The notes: generated by a model from the letters alone, not told the origin. Counted from the first letter of the stretch, positions 7,675 through 16,733 are shown. The stretch is 64,000 nt of DNA from CAVXUB01 sp963764805 (GCA_963764805.1 CAVXUB010000001.1:496001-560000), one strand, 5' to 3'. Translations and numbers: made by a program.

Positions 7675-10128
7675 TCAGGTTGCCTGCGTCAGCGCAGTGT
7701 CGTCGATGAGGAAGCTGGTGGTTCCGCCGCCGGCGTCGGTCTCCCTCCCCGTGAACTTCACGGTGATCGTCTGACCGGCGTAAGCGGCGACGTTGAACGA
7801 CTTCTGCACCCAGTCACCGTTGGTCCCGGTCAGGTTCGAGTACGTCACCAGCGTGGCGAGCACGGTTCCCGAGCTGTTGAGGACCTGCACCTTCAGGGTG
7901 TCCACGGCCGAGGAGGTGTACTCCGAGGAGTCGATGCCCAGCCAGAACGAGAACTTGTCCGTGTGGCAGCCGGCACTGATGGAGACACTCTGGGACAGAG
8001 TGTCCGTGTGAGGCGACCCGTAGCCGTCCAGCCATGCGAAGTAGTAGCCGGAGTGGGCGACGTAGTAGCCGTCGGGCTGGATCACCCCGTATGTCGCCTT
8101 CCACGGTGCTGCTGAACCCGTCTCGAAGCCCGGGTTGCCGAGCAGTTGTTTCGACGTGCAGGAGCTCGCGGAGTTCACGACCCAGGAGAACGAGGCCGAT
8201 CCGCTGGCGCCCGTGCTGTCCCTGGCGGTGACCGACGTAGACGAGGTGCCTGCAGTCGTCGGCGTGCCCGAGATGACGCCCGAGGAAGAGTTGATTGACA
8301 GGCCCGCCGGCAGCCCGCTCGCCGAGTAGGTGAGCGTCTGGCCGCTCGCCGAGTCCGTGGCGTGGATCTGCAGGCTGACTGCGGTGCCGACCGTCGAGGT
8401 CTGGTTGCCGGGGTTGGTGACCGTGACCGTGTTGCCGGTCTGCGAGTTGACCGTCCAGCTGAACGAGGCCGATCCGCTGGCACCGGTGGTGTCGGTGGCG
8501 GTGACGGTCACAGACGAGGTGCCTGCTGTCGTCGGGGTGCCCGAGATGAGGCCCGACGAGGAGCTGATCGACAGGCCCGCCGGCAGCCCGCTCGCCGAGT
8601 AGGTGAGCGTCTGGCCGCTCGCCGAGTCCGTGGCGTGGATCTGCAGGCTGACCGCGGTGCCGACCGTCGAGGTCTGGTTGCCGGGGTTGGTGACCGTGAC
8701 CGTGTTGCCGGTCTGTGAGTTGACCGTCCAGGAGAACGAGGCCGATCCGCTGGCGCCGGTGCTGTCGGTGGCGGTGACCGTCACAGACGAGGTGCCGGCT
8801 GTCGTCGGCGTGCCCGAGATGAGGCCCGACGAGGAGTTGATCGACAGGCCCGCCGGCAGCCCGCTCGCCGAGTAGGTGAGCGTGGCGCCACCAGAGTCGC
8901 TGGCATGGATCTGCAGGCTGGCAGCTGACCCGACGGTCGAGGTCTGGTTGCCGGGGTTGGTGACCGTGACGGTGTTGCCGCTCGGGTTGGTGACGATCGG
9001 GTGCGAGATGTCGCAGCCGCCGGCGCCGCCGTTGTAGTCGTTGGCCCAGATCGGCTGGACGGCGAAGCTGCCCGTCGAGAGGGTGATGTTCTGGGCGACG
9101 GCGGGGCCGTTGGCGTTCCAGGCGCAGAGGTCGCCGACCTCCTCACCGGCGTCGGCACCGCTCGGTGTCGTCCAGCCACCGGCCGGGAACTGGTCGGTGA
9201 TCGTCTCGTTGTACTCGTGCCCCTCGACGATCGTCACGCCGTCGAGCGTGCCTGCCGATCCCGAGTTGACGTAGTTCTGGCCGCAGCCTGAGCCGGCGTC
9301 CGGGATGTAGGGCAGGTTGGTGAACGCAAGCGTCGGTCCAGAGACCGCACCGCCGCCGTCCATCGTCGAGTCGGCCGAGTAGTCGTGCCAGGCGCAAAAG
9401 CCGCCCGACTCGTAGCTGTCGGGATCGGTCCCTGTCGGCGAGACGATCACGTACTGCGCATTGCGGTTGGCAGCGGTCGTCGTAAGGCCGAAGTGGGTGG
9501 CCGCGTTCTCGGCCTCTTGGGCCAGCTGGTGGGCCGTCGAGGTGGCGGGAGAGGACGACGAGGTGTCCTCCCAGACACCAGACAGCGCACCGCCCGTCGG
9601 GTAGGCGACGTGCTGGGTGTTGGTCGACGGGCAGCTGAACGCCCCTGTGGAGACGCCCTGGCAGTACTGGGTCGCCACGCCGCTCCAGGTCTCAGAGTTG
9701 GTGCCGAGGCCCTTGAAGAAGGCCTGCAGGTCGGGTGCCATGCCCTGCGGGTCGCCGCTGTAGGTGAAATTGCCGGCGCCGTTGGTCGACTGGGTGCCCC
9801 ACTGCGAGCCCCAGAACACGAGGTACACCTGCTCGTGGCCGGTCGTCACGCCGACGCCGCTGATGCCGCCGCCGAAGGCGACGTCGTTCGGCCCGGTGGC
9901 GGCGAACTGCGCCTTGTGGGTCAGGTAGTAATGCAGGTTCGGCACCAGACCGTGGCGGTAGGGATGGGTGTTGGTTGTAGCCGCGGCCACAGCAACCGGC
10001 GCGACGATCGCCCCTGCCAAGCCAGTGGCGACGGCTCCCGCCGTGGCGACACCCACCGCCCTCGCCAACCACCCCCGACGAATCGAGGTACTCCGGCCAC
10101 GAAGCCTCGCCCCGCGATGGTCGCCCAT
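7675..10128 (-). CDS. Large secreted protein: HEYNE-containing N-domain, three putative Ig repeats, C-terminal jelly-roll-like domain
   Basis: This 817-residue protein starts at ATG 10128 (GGGAGCAAC upstream). A twin-Arg-like basic N-region and a hydrophobic signal (AGAVATGLAGAIVAPVAVA) precede the mature part. Residues 60-385 contain VEGHEYNETITD, GEEVGDLCAW and several Cys; the HExxE arrangement resembles metal-binding hydrolase motifs, but I cannot assign a family. Three near-identical 90-91-residue Ig-like repeats follow (VTNPGNQTSTVG...SFSWTVNSQ). The last 150 residues (LLGNPGFETGSAAPW) resemble a carbohydrate-binding, discoidin-like fold. Role inferred: extracellular protein binding or processing polymers. 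Confidence 0.75.
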   Translation of the reverse strand: MGDHRGARLRGRSTSIRRGWLARAVGVATAGAVATGLAGAIVAPVAVAAATTNTHPYRHGLVPNLHYYLTHKAQFAATGPNDVAFGGGISGVGVTTGHEQVYLVFWGSQWGTQSTNGAGNFTYSGDPQGMAPDLQAFFKGLGTNSETWSGVATQYCQGVSTGAFSCPSTNTQHVAYPTGGALSGVWEDTSSSSPATSTAHQLAQEAENAATHFGLTTTAANRNAQYVIVSPTGTDPDSYESGGFCAWHDYSADSTMDGGGAVSGPTLAFTNLPYIPDAGSGCGQNYVNSGSAGTLDGVTIVEGHEYNETITDQFPAGGWTTPSGADAGEEVGDLCAWNANGPAVAQNITLSTGSFAVQPIWANDYNGGAGGCDISHPIVTNPSGNTVTVTNPGNQTSTVGSAASLQIHASDSGGATLTYSASGLPAGLSINSSSGLISGTPTTAGTSSVTVTATDSTGASGSASFSWTVNSQTGNTVTVTNPGNQTSTVGTAVSLQIHATDSASGQTLTYSASGLPAGLSISSSSGLISGTPTTAGTSSVTVTATDTTGASGSASFSWTVNSQTGNTVTVTNPGNQTSTVGTAVSLQIHATDSASGQTLTYSASGLPAGLSINSSSGVISGTPTTAGTSSTSVTARDSTGASGSASFSWVVNSASSCTSKQLLGNPGFETGSAAPWKATYGVIQPDGYYVAHSGYYFAWLDGYGSPHTDTLSQSVSISAGCHTDKFSFWLGIDSSEYTSSAVDTLKVQVLNSSGTVLATLVTYSNLTGTNGDWVQKSFNVAAYAGQTITVKFTGRETDAGGGTTSFLIDDTALTQAT
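8161..8976 (-). repeat. Three tandem 270/273-bp repeats encoding putative Ig domains
   Basis: Copies occupy 8707-8976 (270 bp), 8434-8706 (273 bp) and 8161-8433 (273 bp). The first encoded copy lacks one codon and has SGGATL where the others have SASGQTL. Copies two and three are nearly identical in DNA, indicating recent expansion or homogenisation; this is also a site prone to assembly collapse. Confidence 0.9.
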
Positions 10129-10294
10129 GTTGCTCCCCTCCCATCTTGGTGGGACCCAGGTGCGGGGGAGCCATGACCCCCGGTGCTCCCGGGCCGGCGC
10201 CTACGACGGCGCCGGGGCGAACTATTTCATACGCAACGGCCCACGACAATGGAACATTTGGCAGGCTTCCTGCGGGCAGCCCTGCCGGCGCGGA

Positions 10295-10693
10295 TCAACC
10301 CCCAGACGTGACGACGTGCTGCGGTTCGATGACCAGCTTGACCCGGCCCTGCGGTCCGATCGGCATCTGGTAGTCGCCGCCCGTGTATTTGCGGGCCAGC
10401 TCGTCGATGTGGCTGCGGGCTTCGTCGCCGTCGATCGTGTCGACCACGCGGCCCCTGATCTCGGCCCACTCGTACGGGTTGGTGAGGTTGTAGATGTGCA
10501 CTGTGACCCGCGGGTCGCGGCGGAGGTTGCGGGCGGCTTGGCGCTGAGGCTCGGTGTTGATGATCACGTGCTCGTCGTCGGCATCGATCCAACGGACTTG
10601 CGCCTGCGGCTGGCCGTCCGGCATCAGCGTGACGATGGTGGCAAGGTTCTGGCCCTGGGCCAGGCGGGCGGCGACCTCTGCAAGCTTGGTCAT
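10295..10693 (-). CDS. PPOX-class (pyridoxamine 5'-phosphate oxidase-like) F420/flavin-dependent protein
   Basis: The start ATG at 10693 has GGAGGAG upstream, preferred over the longer frame to 10708. The 132-residue protein is a split-barrel: the strands LATIVTLMPDGQPQAQVRW, HVIINTEPQRQAARNLRRDPRVTVHIY and WAEIRGRVVDTI are typical of F420-dependent PPOX proteins. These bind F420 or FMN and reduce diverse substrates. It is a single-domain cytosolic protein of normal length. Substrate unknown. Confidence 0.8.
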   Translation of the reverse strand: MTKLAEVAARLAQGQNLATIVTLMPDGQPQAQVRWIDADDEHVIINTEPQRQAARNLRRDPRVTVHIYNLTNPYEWAEIRGRVVDTIDGDEARSHIDELARKYTGGDYQMPIGPQGRVKLVIEPQHVVTSGG

Positions 10694-10724
10694 GTCTCCT
10701 CCGTTCAACAGGTCTCGTGCGGCG

Positions 10725-11192
10725 TCACTGCTGGTTGCGCAGGGCTGCGAGCCCGAGCTGCAAGAAGTCGTTCAGCTGCACTACCGACAGGACCGTCACC
10801 GCTGCCGTCGTGGCGCTCGGCACCGCCACCCATCCCGCCACGAGAGCCGTGGCGCTCCATTGCGCGATGCAGAACGGGCATGTGATCAACTCCCCGATGG
10901 CATGCCTCGGCCCGCTGCCTACGACCTCCTCGTTCGACTCGCCCTCGCCTGCCGGCTCCTCGAAACGGGTGAAGGGCTTGCGGAGCGGAGCCATCACCGA
11001 GTCCTTCGAGATGATGCGGCTGAGGCGCTGGGTCGCCAGGGCGAGCACGACCAGTTCCCTGGCGCTCGGCAGACGGACACGATCCTTACGAGACCTCAGG
11101 CCGACGAACGCGGCGGATACGCCGGCGCCATAGAGAGCGAGCAGGGCTGCGTAGCCGCCGAGCGGCCGCGGGTCATCGTGCGGTTGCGCCAC
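10725..11192 (-). CDS. DUF1360 family membrane protein
   Basis: The 155-residue protein has an N-terminal hydrophobic segment (LGGYAALLALYGAGVSAAFVG), then the DUF1360 hallmarks LVVLALATQRLSRIISKDSVMAPLRKPFTRFEE and ELITCPFCIAQW, and a final membrane helix. DUF1360 proteins occur in Gram-positive bacteria, often near sporulation or stress genes; the biochemical role is unknown. The CPFC motif could bind metal or form a disulfide. Confidence 0.8.
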   Translation of the reverse strand: MAQPHDDPRPLGGYAALLALYGAGVSAAFVGLRSRKDRVRLPSARELVVLALATQRLSRIISKDSVMAPLRKPFTRFEEPAGEGESNEEVVGSGPRHAIGELITCPFCIAQWSATALVAGWVAVPSATTAAVTVLSVVQLNDFLQLGLAALRNQQ

Positions 11193-11322
11193 AGAGATGC
11201 CTTGCCCATCTCACTCGCTGGGCGAAACCCCTGCCGCAGGTCACTTGCCCTGCAAGGACCAGTCCCCCGTTGGGTATCAACCAGCCGGCCGAATCCCCAC
11301 CATTCACGTTCTTGGAGGCAAC

Positions 11323-12198
11323 ATGACCGGAGCCGCACGCCCACAAGCCGAACAAGGCGACGAGGCCGGGGCCTCCGATATCGGGGTCCCTGGCGTGCAG
11401 GCAAGGATGAGCCCGCAGCCTGACTGCGGTGAGCACAGCTACGTCGGCCACGGCCGGCTCGCCGGCAAGGCCGCCGTGATCACCGGCGGCGACAGCGGCA
11501 TCGGTCGTGCCGTGGCGATCGCCTTTGCCCGAGAAGGAGCCGACGTGCTGATCTCCTACCTCGACGAAGACGTCGATGCTCAAGACACGGCGGCGCTCGT
11601 CGAGGAGGCGGGCAGGAAAGCGGTGCTGGTCCGCGGCGACATCTCAGAACCCGAGCAGTGCCGCAAAGTGATCGCAGAGGCGGTCGCCGCCTTCGGCAGG
11701 ATCGACATCCTCGTCAACAACGCCGCCTACCAGATGACCCACGAGACGCTGGAGGAGATCCCCGACGAAGAATGGGATCACACCTTCAAGACGAACATCA
11801 CCGCGATGTTCCACCTGACGAAGGCGGCCCTCCCCCACATGGGGCCGGGCTCGTCGATCATCGGCAGCTCATCGGTCAACTCCGACGCACCCAATCCGAC
11901 GCTCGCCCCCTACGCCGCGACCAAGGCGGCCATCGCCAACTTCTGCGCCAGCCTGGCCCAGATGCTCGGCGAGCGGGGGATCCGCGTCAACAGCGTCGCA
12001 CCGGGCCCGATATGGACGCCGCTGATCCCTTCGACGATGCCGGGATCCAAGGTTGAGGAGTTCGGCTCCAACACGCCGCTCGGCCGAGCCGGCCAGCCGG
12101 CGGAGCTCGCGCCTGTCTACGTGCTCCTCGCCTCCGACGAAGGCAGTTACATCTCCGGCGCCCGGATAGCCGTCACCGGGGGGAGGCCGATCCTCTGA
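11323..12198 (+). CDS. Short-chain dehydrogenase/reductase, YhdF/general-stress type
   Basis: ATG 11323 follows TTGGAGGCAAC, so I reject the longer frame from 11197. A 45-residue N-terminal extension leads to the SDR core: the NAD(P) loop TGGDSGIGRA, NNAA, the catalytic Ser (SSSVN), the YAATK Tyr/Lys pair, and PGPIWTPLIPSTMP. The extension and TGGDSGIG variant match the GrsB/YhdF-like stress-induced SDRs. Expected to reduce or oxidise a small carbonyl or alcohol; substrate unknown. Confidence 0.85.
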   Translation: MTGAARPQAEQGDEAGASDIGVPGVQARMSPQPDCGEHSYVGHGRLAGKAAVITGGDSGIGRAVAIAFAREGADVLISYLDEDVDAQDTAALVEEAGRKAVLVRGDISEPEQCRKVIAEAVAAFGRIDILVNNAAYQMTHETLEEIPDEEWDHTFKTNITAMFHLTKAALPHMGPGSSIIGSSSVNSDAPNPTLAPYAATKAAIANFCASLAQMLGERGIRVNSVAPGPIWTPLIPSTMPGSKVEEFGSNTPLGRAGQPAELAPVYVLLASDEGSYISGARIAVTGGRPIL

Positions 12199-12259
12199 GC
12201 TCGGGGACCGGCGCACCTGTTTCGATCAGGTTCAGACCCGGTCACCGGGATCCATCTGG

Positions 12260-13636
12260 TCAGCTGCCGTTGCTGAGAAGGACCACGGTGAAGAAGGGAG
12301 TGCCCGGGCTGGTGGACTTCTCCAGGGCCAGGGCGTAGCAGGTGGTCGGGCTCGGGCAGGCGAGCGACGCGACCTGGATGACGCCGTCGGGTGCCGGCAC
12401 GGCTTGCCAGCTCTGCCCGCCGTCGGAGGACGAGGCGATCAGCCCGGCCGCACCCTGTTCCACCGAGACAGCATCGGCATACGCCCGGGCGTCGGTGACA
12501 CCGGCTGCCCAACACTGACCGGACGAGGGGCATGCCGTGCTGAGGACGACCCCAGCGGGCAGGCCCGACGCAGGCGACGACGACCAGCTCCGACCACCGT
12601 CCGTCGACGAGAGCACGTCGCTGCTCTGCCCGTCATCACCCGAGAAGACGGCAAGGCAATCGGACGCAGAGCCGCAGTACGTCGAGCTGTAATCGCCGAG
12701 GCCGCCAGGCAGCGAGGCGGGGGACCACGTGGCGCCGCCATCGGTCGTGTAGAGCACGGTCCCGTCGGAGGCGGTGGGGTCCACTGCGGGTGGCTCGTAG
12801 AAGCCGGCCACGAAGCAATCCATGATCGAGGAGCACCGCAGTTGTTGAGACACGAAGTTCGCCGGCATCTGTTCGATCTTCCACGTCTGCCCGCCGTCAG
12901 TGGTGACGTAGGCCTCGGCGCCCCCGGAGCCGTCGGACTCAGTCGCCATGCAGGAGGACGCGGAGAGGCACGCCATCGACGAGAGACCGATGACCGACGT
13001 GAGATCCGTCGGGCCAGGATGCGACGTCCAGGACGCACCACCGTCGGTCGTCTCCTCGAACGCCGAAGATGGGCTCCCCGTGACCTGGCACAGGTTCGAG
13101 TCCGGGCACGAGACGCTGGCGCTGACGCCCAGCATGGCGCACGTGGTGGCGCTCGGACACACGATGTGGACCGGACCGAGCAATGACGTGGGGAGCCTCG
13201 AAGGTCTCCAGGTATCGCCTCCGTCGGTGGTCACTTCGACTGTCGAGTTACCGCTTTGGCCCAGATCCCCATCGGCCGCATAACAGGTATCGACGCCGGG
13301 ACAGCTCAAGTCCAAGCCGGGGCTTGCACTGAGCCCGCTGACCTCGTGCCACGAGGATGAGACGTCGCCGACGAGCCTCCATCCCGGCACAGCGATGGTG
13401 ACGCCGCTCGGTCGGGTCGCCTCGGTAGTCGGATGTGCCGACGGCCCTGGCCCATGAATGGCCGCCAATGTCGCCGCCAAGGCGACCACCGCGGCCATGG
13501 AGACAGCCGTCAACACGGACTGCAGGCGGTGCTGACGGTGGCGCATGCGGGCGCTGCGCCCCTTGGCCCCTGCCAGCAGCCGCTCGAGCTCCTCGTCTTC
13601 GAAGTGGGGAATCGGAATGTCATGCGAGCCGGACAA
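12260..13636 (-). CDS. Membrane-anchored Cys-rich BNR/Ycf48-like beta-propeller
   Basis: The frame is open to 13717, but the TTG at 13636 with GGAGGAG just upstream is the best start; it overlaps the sigma-factor gene by 17 bases. The short cytosolic part includes FEDEELERLLAGAKG. One transmembrane helix (VLTAVSMAAVVALAATLAAI) follows, then about 370 extracytoplasmic residues with repeated TTDGG(x)TW BNR/Asp-box motifs. Nearly every blade carries a paired-Cys motif (SCPGVDTC, VCPSATTC, SCPDSNLC, ACPSSGQC, ACPSPTTC), probably disulfides. Overlap with the sigma factor suggests an anti-sigma or sensor role. Confidence 0.75.
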   Translation of the reverse strand: MSGSHDIPIPHFEDEELERLLAGAKGRSARMRHRQHRLQSVLTAVSMAAVVALAATLAAIHGPGPSAHPTTEATRPSGVTIAVPGWRLVGDVSSSWHEVSGLSASPGLDLSCPGVDTCYAADGDLGQSGNSTVEVTTDGGDTWRPSRLPTSLLGPVHIVCPSATTCAMLGVSASVSCPDSNLCQVTGSPSSAFEETTDGGASWTSHPGPTDLTSVIGLSSMACLSASSCMATESDGSGGAEAYVTTDGGQTWKIEQMPANFVSQQLRCSSIMDCFVAGFYEPPAVDPTASDGTVLYTTDGGATWSPASLPGGLGDYSSTYCGSASDCLAVFSGDDGQSSDVLSSTDGGRSWSSSPASGLPAGVVLSTACPSSGQCWAAGVTDARAYADAVSVEQGAAGLIASSSDGGQSWQAVPAPDGVIQVASLACPSPTTCYALALEKSTSPGTPFFTVVLLSNGS

Positions 13637-14195
13637 GGTGCTCCTCCTCGAGGTTGCTGCCGACCGATCGGCGTAGAGCGGCAATGCCTCTGCGTAGATG
13701 CGTCTTGACCGTGCCATGGCTGATCTCGAGCGCCTCTGCCACCTCGACCTCCGAGAGGCCGACCAGGTAACGCAGGACGATCACCTCGCACTGGCGCTGG
13801 GACAAGCCTGCAAGGGCGTGCGCCAGCGTCTGACGGAGCGCCACGGCCTCAGCCGGATCGAGCACCGCGGTCCGCTCGGGCGCCGGGGCGAGACCACGCC
13901 CTGCTCGAGCCTGACGGGAGAGCTGACGGATCGCTTCCCGGGACGCCACCTTGATCACCCACAGGTCGGGGCTCTCGAGCCCGCTGATCCGTGCCCAACG
14001 GAAGTGCGCCTTGGCAAGCGCCTCGAGGGCAGCGTCCTCTGCGGCTGATCGATCGCCCGTGATCCTCTGGGCGATGGCGACCGCCCGCGGGAAGACCGAC
14101 CGGAAGAAGGCGTCATACCCACCAGCTCCGTCGGCGCTTGGGGATCGGAAACGCATCGCCCTTACAAGCCGGCTGGGGTCGGATTCGGATGACAC
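13620..14195 (-). CDS. ECF-type RNA polymerase sigma factor
   Basis: The 191-residue protein has a region 2 helix set (FFRSVFPRAVAIAQRITGDRSAAEDAALEALAKAHFRW), then region 4 with LSQRQCEVIVLRYLVGLSEVEVAEALEISHGTVKTHLRRG, a clear helix-turn-helix. The start is GTG 14195, or ATG 14156 with TAAGGGCG upstream. It is translationally overlapped with the propeller gene at 12260-13636, the position normally held by an anti-sigma factor. Likely it responds to an envelope or extracellular cue. Confidence 0.85.
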   Translation of the reverse strand: MSSESDPSRLVRAMRFRSPSADGAGGYDAFFRSVFPRAVAIAQRITGDRSAAEDAALEALAKAHFRWARISGLESPDLWVIKVASREAIRQLSRQARAGRGLAPAPERTAVLDPAEAVALRQTLAHALAGLSQRQCEVIVLRYLVGLSEVEVAEALEISHGTVKTHLRRGIAALRRSVGSNLEEEHLVRLA

Positions 14196-14310
14196 CTGAT
14201 GCCACGCAACTTATGACGACCGGACTCTGAGCCGCGGTCGTGAGGAACGGGGTTCTCGGCTCCCGGTCGCGGGTAGGAGACGACGCGTCGAGCTTCGAGG
14301 GAGGTATGAG

Positions 14311-15456
14311 GTGAAAGCACTCGTGTATCGGGGCCCATTTGATGTGGCCGTCGAGAACAAGGACGATCCCCGTATCGAGGAGTCTGGCGACGCCATCGTC
14401 CGTATCACCACAGCCAACATCTGCGGCTCCGACCTGCACCCCTACGAGGGCAGGGCTGACCTGGAGCCGGGGATGGTCCTCGGGCACGAGAACATGGGCG
14501 TCGTCGAAGAGGTCGGCCCCGGCGTCGGCCGGGTCAAGGTGGGGGACCGCGTCTCGGTCCCCTTCAACCTCGCTTGTGGAGCCTGTAGGAACTGCGACGC
14601 CGGCTGGACATCGGCGTGCCTGCGGGCCAACCCATCCGGCAGTCCGGGCGCCGGCTACGGCTACCCGAAGATGGGGCCCTACTGGGGCGGCCAGGCGGAG
14701 TACCTGCGGGTGCCATGGGCGGACTTCAACCTCCTCGAGCTACCCGCGGGAAGCGAGCACGAGGCGGACTTCGCGCTTCTGTCGGACATCTTCCCCACCG
14801 GCTTCCACGGCACCGAACTGGCCGGCGTGGCTCCCGGCAACACCGTGGCGATCTTCGGCGCAGGCCCGGTCGGCCTGATGGCGGCGCTCAGTGCGAACCT
14901 CCGCGGCGCCTCGCAGACCTTCCTCGTCGACCACCAGGCGGACCGTCTCGCGTTGGCAGGCAAGGTCGGTGCGACCGGCGTGAACATCGCCGAGGTCGAC
15001 CCGGTCGAGTTCATCATCGAGGAGACCGACGGTTTCGGAGTCGACTGTGGGGTCGAGGCTGTCGGCTACCAGGCGCACGACCCGGCCGGCCAGGAGCACG
15101 CCGCGATGGTGCTCGACAATCTGGTCAAGGCGACGAGAGCCACCGGTCGTCTCGGCGTGATCGGGGTGTATGTGCCCGAGGATCCCGGGGCGGCTACGGA
15201 CGCCGCCAAGGAGGGCCGGGTCTCGTTCGACTTCGGGTCCGCCTTCGAGAAGGGCCTCTCCCTGGGGACCGGCCAGTGCCCGGTCAAGCGATACAACCGG
15301 GAGCTGCGCGACCTGATCATCCGAGGTCAGGCGAAGCCCTCGGTGATCGTCTCGCACGAGATGAGCCTCGACGAGGCGGTCGGCGCCTATGACCAGTTCG
15401 ACAAGCGAGCCGACGGGTGGACAAAGGTCCTGCTTCATCCCAGCCGCGCTGCCTGA
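14311..15456 (+). CDS. Zinc-dependent alcohol dehydrogenase, glutathione-independent formaldehyde dehydrogenase (FdhA)-like
   Basis: GTG 14311 follows GGGAGGT. The 381-residue medium-chain dehydrogenase has catalytic-zinc ligands in ICGSDLH (Cys38) and GHEN (His59/Glu60), structural-zinc cysteines at 89, 92, 95 and 103, and the Rossmann loop GAGPVG. The TDGFGVDCGVEAVGYQAHD insertion and the ending resemble the FdhA/PFDH group with tightly bound NAD, which oxidises formaldehyde or other aldehydes. It is monocistronic. Confidence 0.85.
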   Translation: MKALVYRGPFDVAVENKDDPRIEESGDAIVRITTANICGSDLHPYEGRADLEPGMVLGHENMGVVEEVGPGVGRVKVGDRVSVPFNLACGACRNCDAGWTSACLRANPSGSPGAGYGYPKMGPYWGGQAEYLRVPWADFNLLELPAGSEHEADFALLSDIFPTGFHGTELAGVAPGNTVAIFGAGPVGLMAALSANLRGASQTFLVDHQADRLALAGKVGATGVNIAEVDPVEFIIEETDGFGVDCGVEAVGYQAHDPAGQEHAAMVLDNLVKATRATGRLGVIGVYVPEDPGAATDAAKEGRVSFDFGSAFEKGLSLGTGQCPVKRYNRELRDLIIRGQAKPSVIVSHEMSLDEAVGAYDQFDKRADGWTKVLLHPSRAA

Positions 15457-15730
15457 ACCGACTCAGCCGCCGCAGCTGAGCCGGGTATTCCGCGCCGTCA
15501 CCGCGCGCTTCACGGCGCTACCGCCGTCTCTTCAGCGGCTGCGTTATATCTCGTTGGCCGAGGCGGCGGCGTAGTCCTTGCCTGACTTCATAGTGGCTCC
15601 TTTAGAGTCGGCGGGCTCTTAGAATATGACCGGAGTTCGTGTGTCACGCCGTCTGAGCTCGAGGCTACGAAACCGGTCGAGTTCAGCCAGAAAACCTATT
15701 CCTCCGACGGGAGTCCCCCGGCTCGTCAGG

Positions 15731-16204
15731 TCATGTGCTCCGGACGGCCTGGTCTGGCCTGGCGCCTGGTCCAGGGCGGGCCATTAGTCCCGCGCCGTGG
15801 AGGACTTCGCCACAGCGGTCACAGACCAGGGCCAGCCCCGCCTCGCCTTCACAACTGTCGTGGCCAAACACGACGGGGGGACCGGCAGGCGCGGCCCAGC
15901 GGTCGCCCCAGGCGGTCAGAGCTATCACCACGGCGGCCAGGTCCCGGCCCCTGTCGGTCAGCCGATAGCGAGGCTGCTCGGCGCCGCTCCGACGCTCTAG
16001 TTCCATCACCCCGGCGTCGAGGAAGCCCTGCAATCGGGCGCTGAGCACGTTCGGAGCTACCCCGAGGCTGCGCTGGAACTCCGTGAAGCGGGTCATGTCC
16101 CGAAACAGAGCGTCCCTCAGGATCAGCAGACTCCAACGCTCCCCAACTACCTCTAGGGCGCGAGCCGCCGAGCAGTTCTGGTCTTCGTAGGTCCGGCCGA
16201 GCAC
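15731..16204 (-). CDS. HxlR-family winged-helix transcriptional regulator
   Basis: The 157-residue protein has the HxlR hallmarks: NCSAARALEVVGERWSLLILRDALF with the conserved Cys near the N-terminus, FTEFQRSLGVAPNVLSARLQGFLDAGVME (recognition helix), and YRLTDRGRDLAAVVIALTAWGDRW. A C-terminal extension carries CDRCGEVL, a possible metal-binding or redox element. It is transcribed divergently from the SnoaL-like gene across an inverted-repeat operator at 16227-16275. Confidence 0.9.
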   Translation of the reverse strand: MLGRTYEDQNCSAARALEVVGERWSLLILRDALFRDMTRFTEFQRSLGVAPNVLSARLQGFLDAGVMELERRSGAEQPRYRLTDRGRDLAAVVIALTAWGDRWAAPAGPPVVFGHDSCEGEAGLALVCDRCGEVLHGAGLMARPGPGARPDQAVRST

Positions 16205-16226
16205 GAAGTCAGGTTACCAAAACCTG

Positions 16227-16275
16227 CTTGCATCACGATAGTGGAGGTCCTACAGTCTCACTATTGTGACGCAAG
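16227..16275. promoter_or_regulatory. Inverted-repeat operator between HxlR regulator and SnoaL-like gene
   Basis: CTTGCATCACGATAGTG (16227-16243) and CACTATTGTGACGCAAG (16259-16275) are inverted copies matching at 15 of 17 positions, with 15 bases between them. The site fills the space between the two divergent start regions, so HxlR binding there could control both genes. Confidence 0.65.
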
Positions 16276-16316
16276 CGGACGCTCAAGCCGCCTTGGAGGA
16301 AGGAGCAACCCCCACC

Positions 16317-16733
16317 ATGACCAACATCACCACAGAGCAGACCACTCTCGCGCGACGGGAACCGGAGCCAGTCTCGGTAGTCGGCCAGTATCTGGGTGCC
16401 TTCTACTCCGGTGACTTCGAGCGCGCCCGCACCGTGGTAGCCGAGTCTTTCAGCTTCCAAGGGCCCTTCCTCAAGGTCGACGGCAAGGACGCCTTCTTCG
16501 CCGGAGCGGAGGGATTGCGACATGTTGTCGCCGGGCACCGGCTCGTTCGCCAGTGGCAGGACGGCAACGAGGTCTCCTCCCTCTACGAAGTCGAACTGCG
16601 CACCCCAGCCGGCGAAGGCACAGTACTCATGAGCGAGTGGCATACGGTCGCCGCTGGCCAACTGGTATCCGGGAGCGTCGTGTTCGACTCTGCCGCCTTC
16701 CGTGCCTTGCTTCCGGCTCCGGGCACAACCTGA
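16317..16733 (+). CDS. SnoaL/NTF2-like fold protein
   Basis: ATG 16317 lies 12-15 bases after GGAGGAAGGAG; the longer GTG frame at 16266 starts inside the operator and lacks a site. The 138-residue protein has the NTF2-like plan: VVGQYLGAFYSGDFERARTVVAESFSFQGP, then DAFFAGAEGLRHVV and a beta-sheet ending in SEWHTVAAGQLVSGSVVFDS. Such proteins are small ligand-binding or isomerase folds. Regulation by the divergent HxlR protein suggests a detoxification role. Confidence 0.75.
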   Translation: MTNITTEQTTLARREPEPVSVVGQYLGAFYSGDFERARTVVAESFSFQGPFLKVDGKDAFFAGAEGLRHVVAGHRLVRQWQDGNEVSSLYEVELRTPAGEGTVLMSEWHTVAAGQLVSGSVVFDSAAFRALLPAPGTT

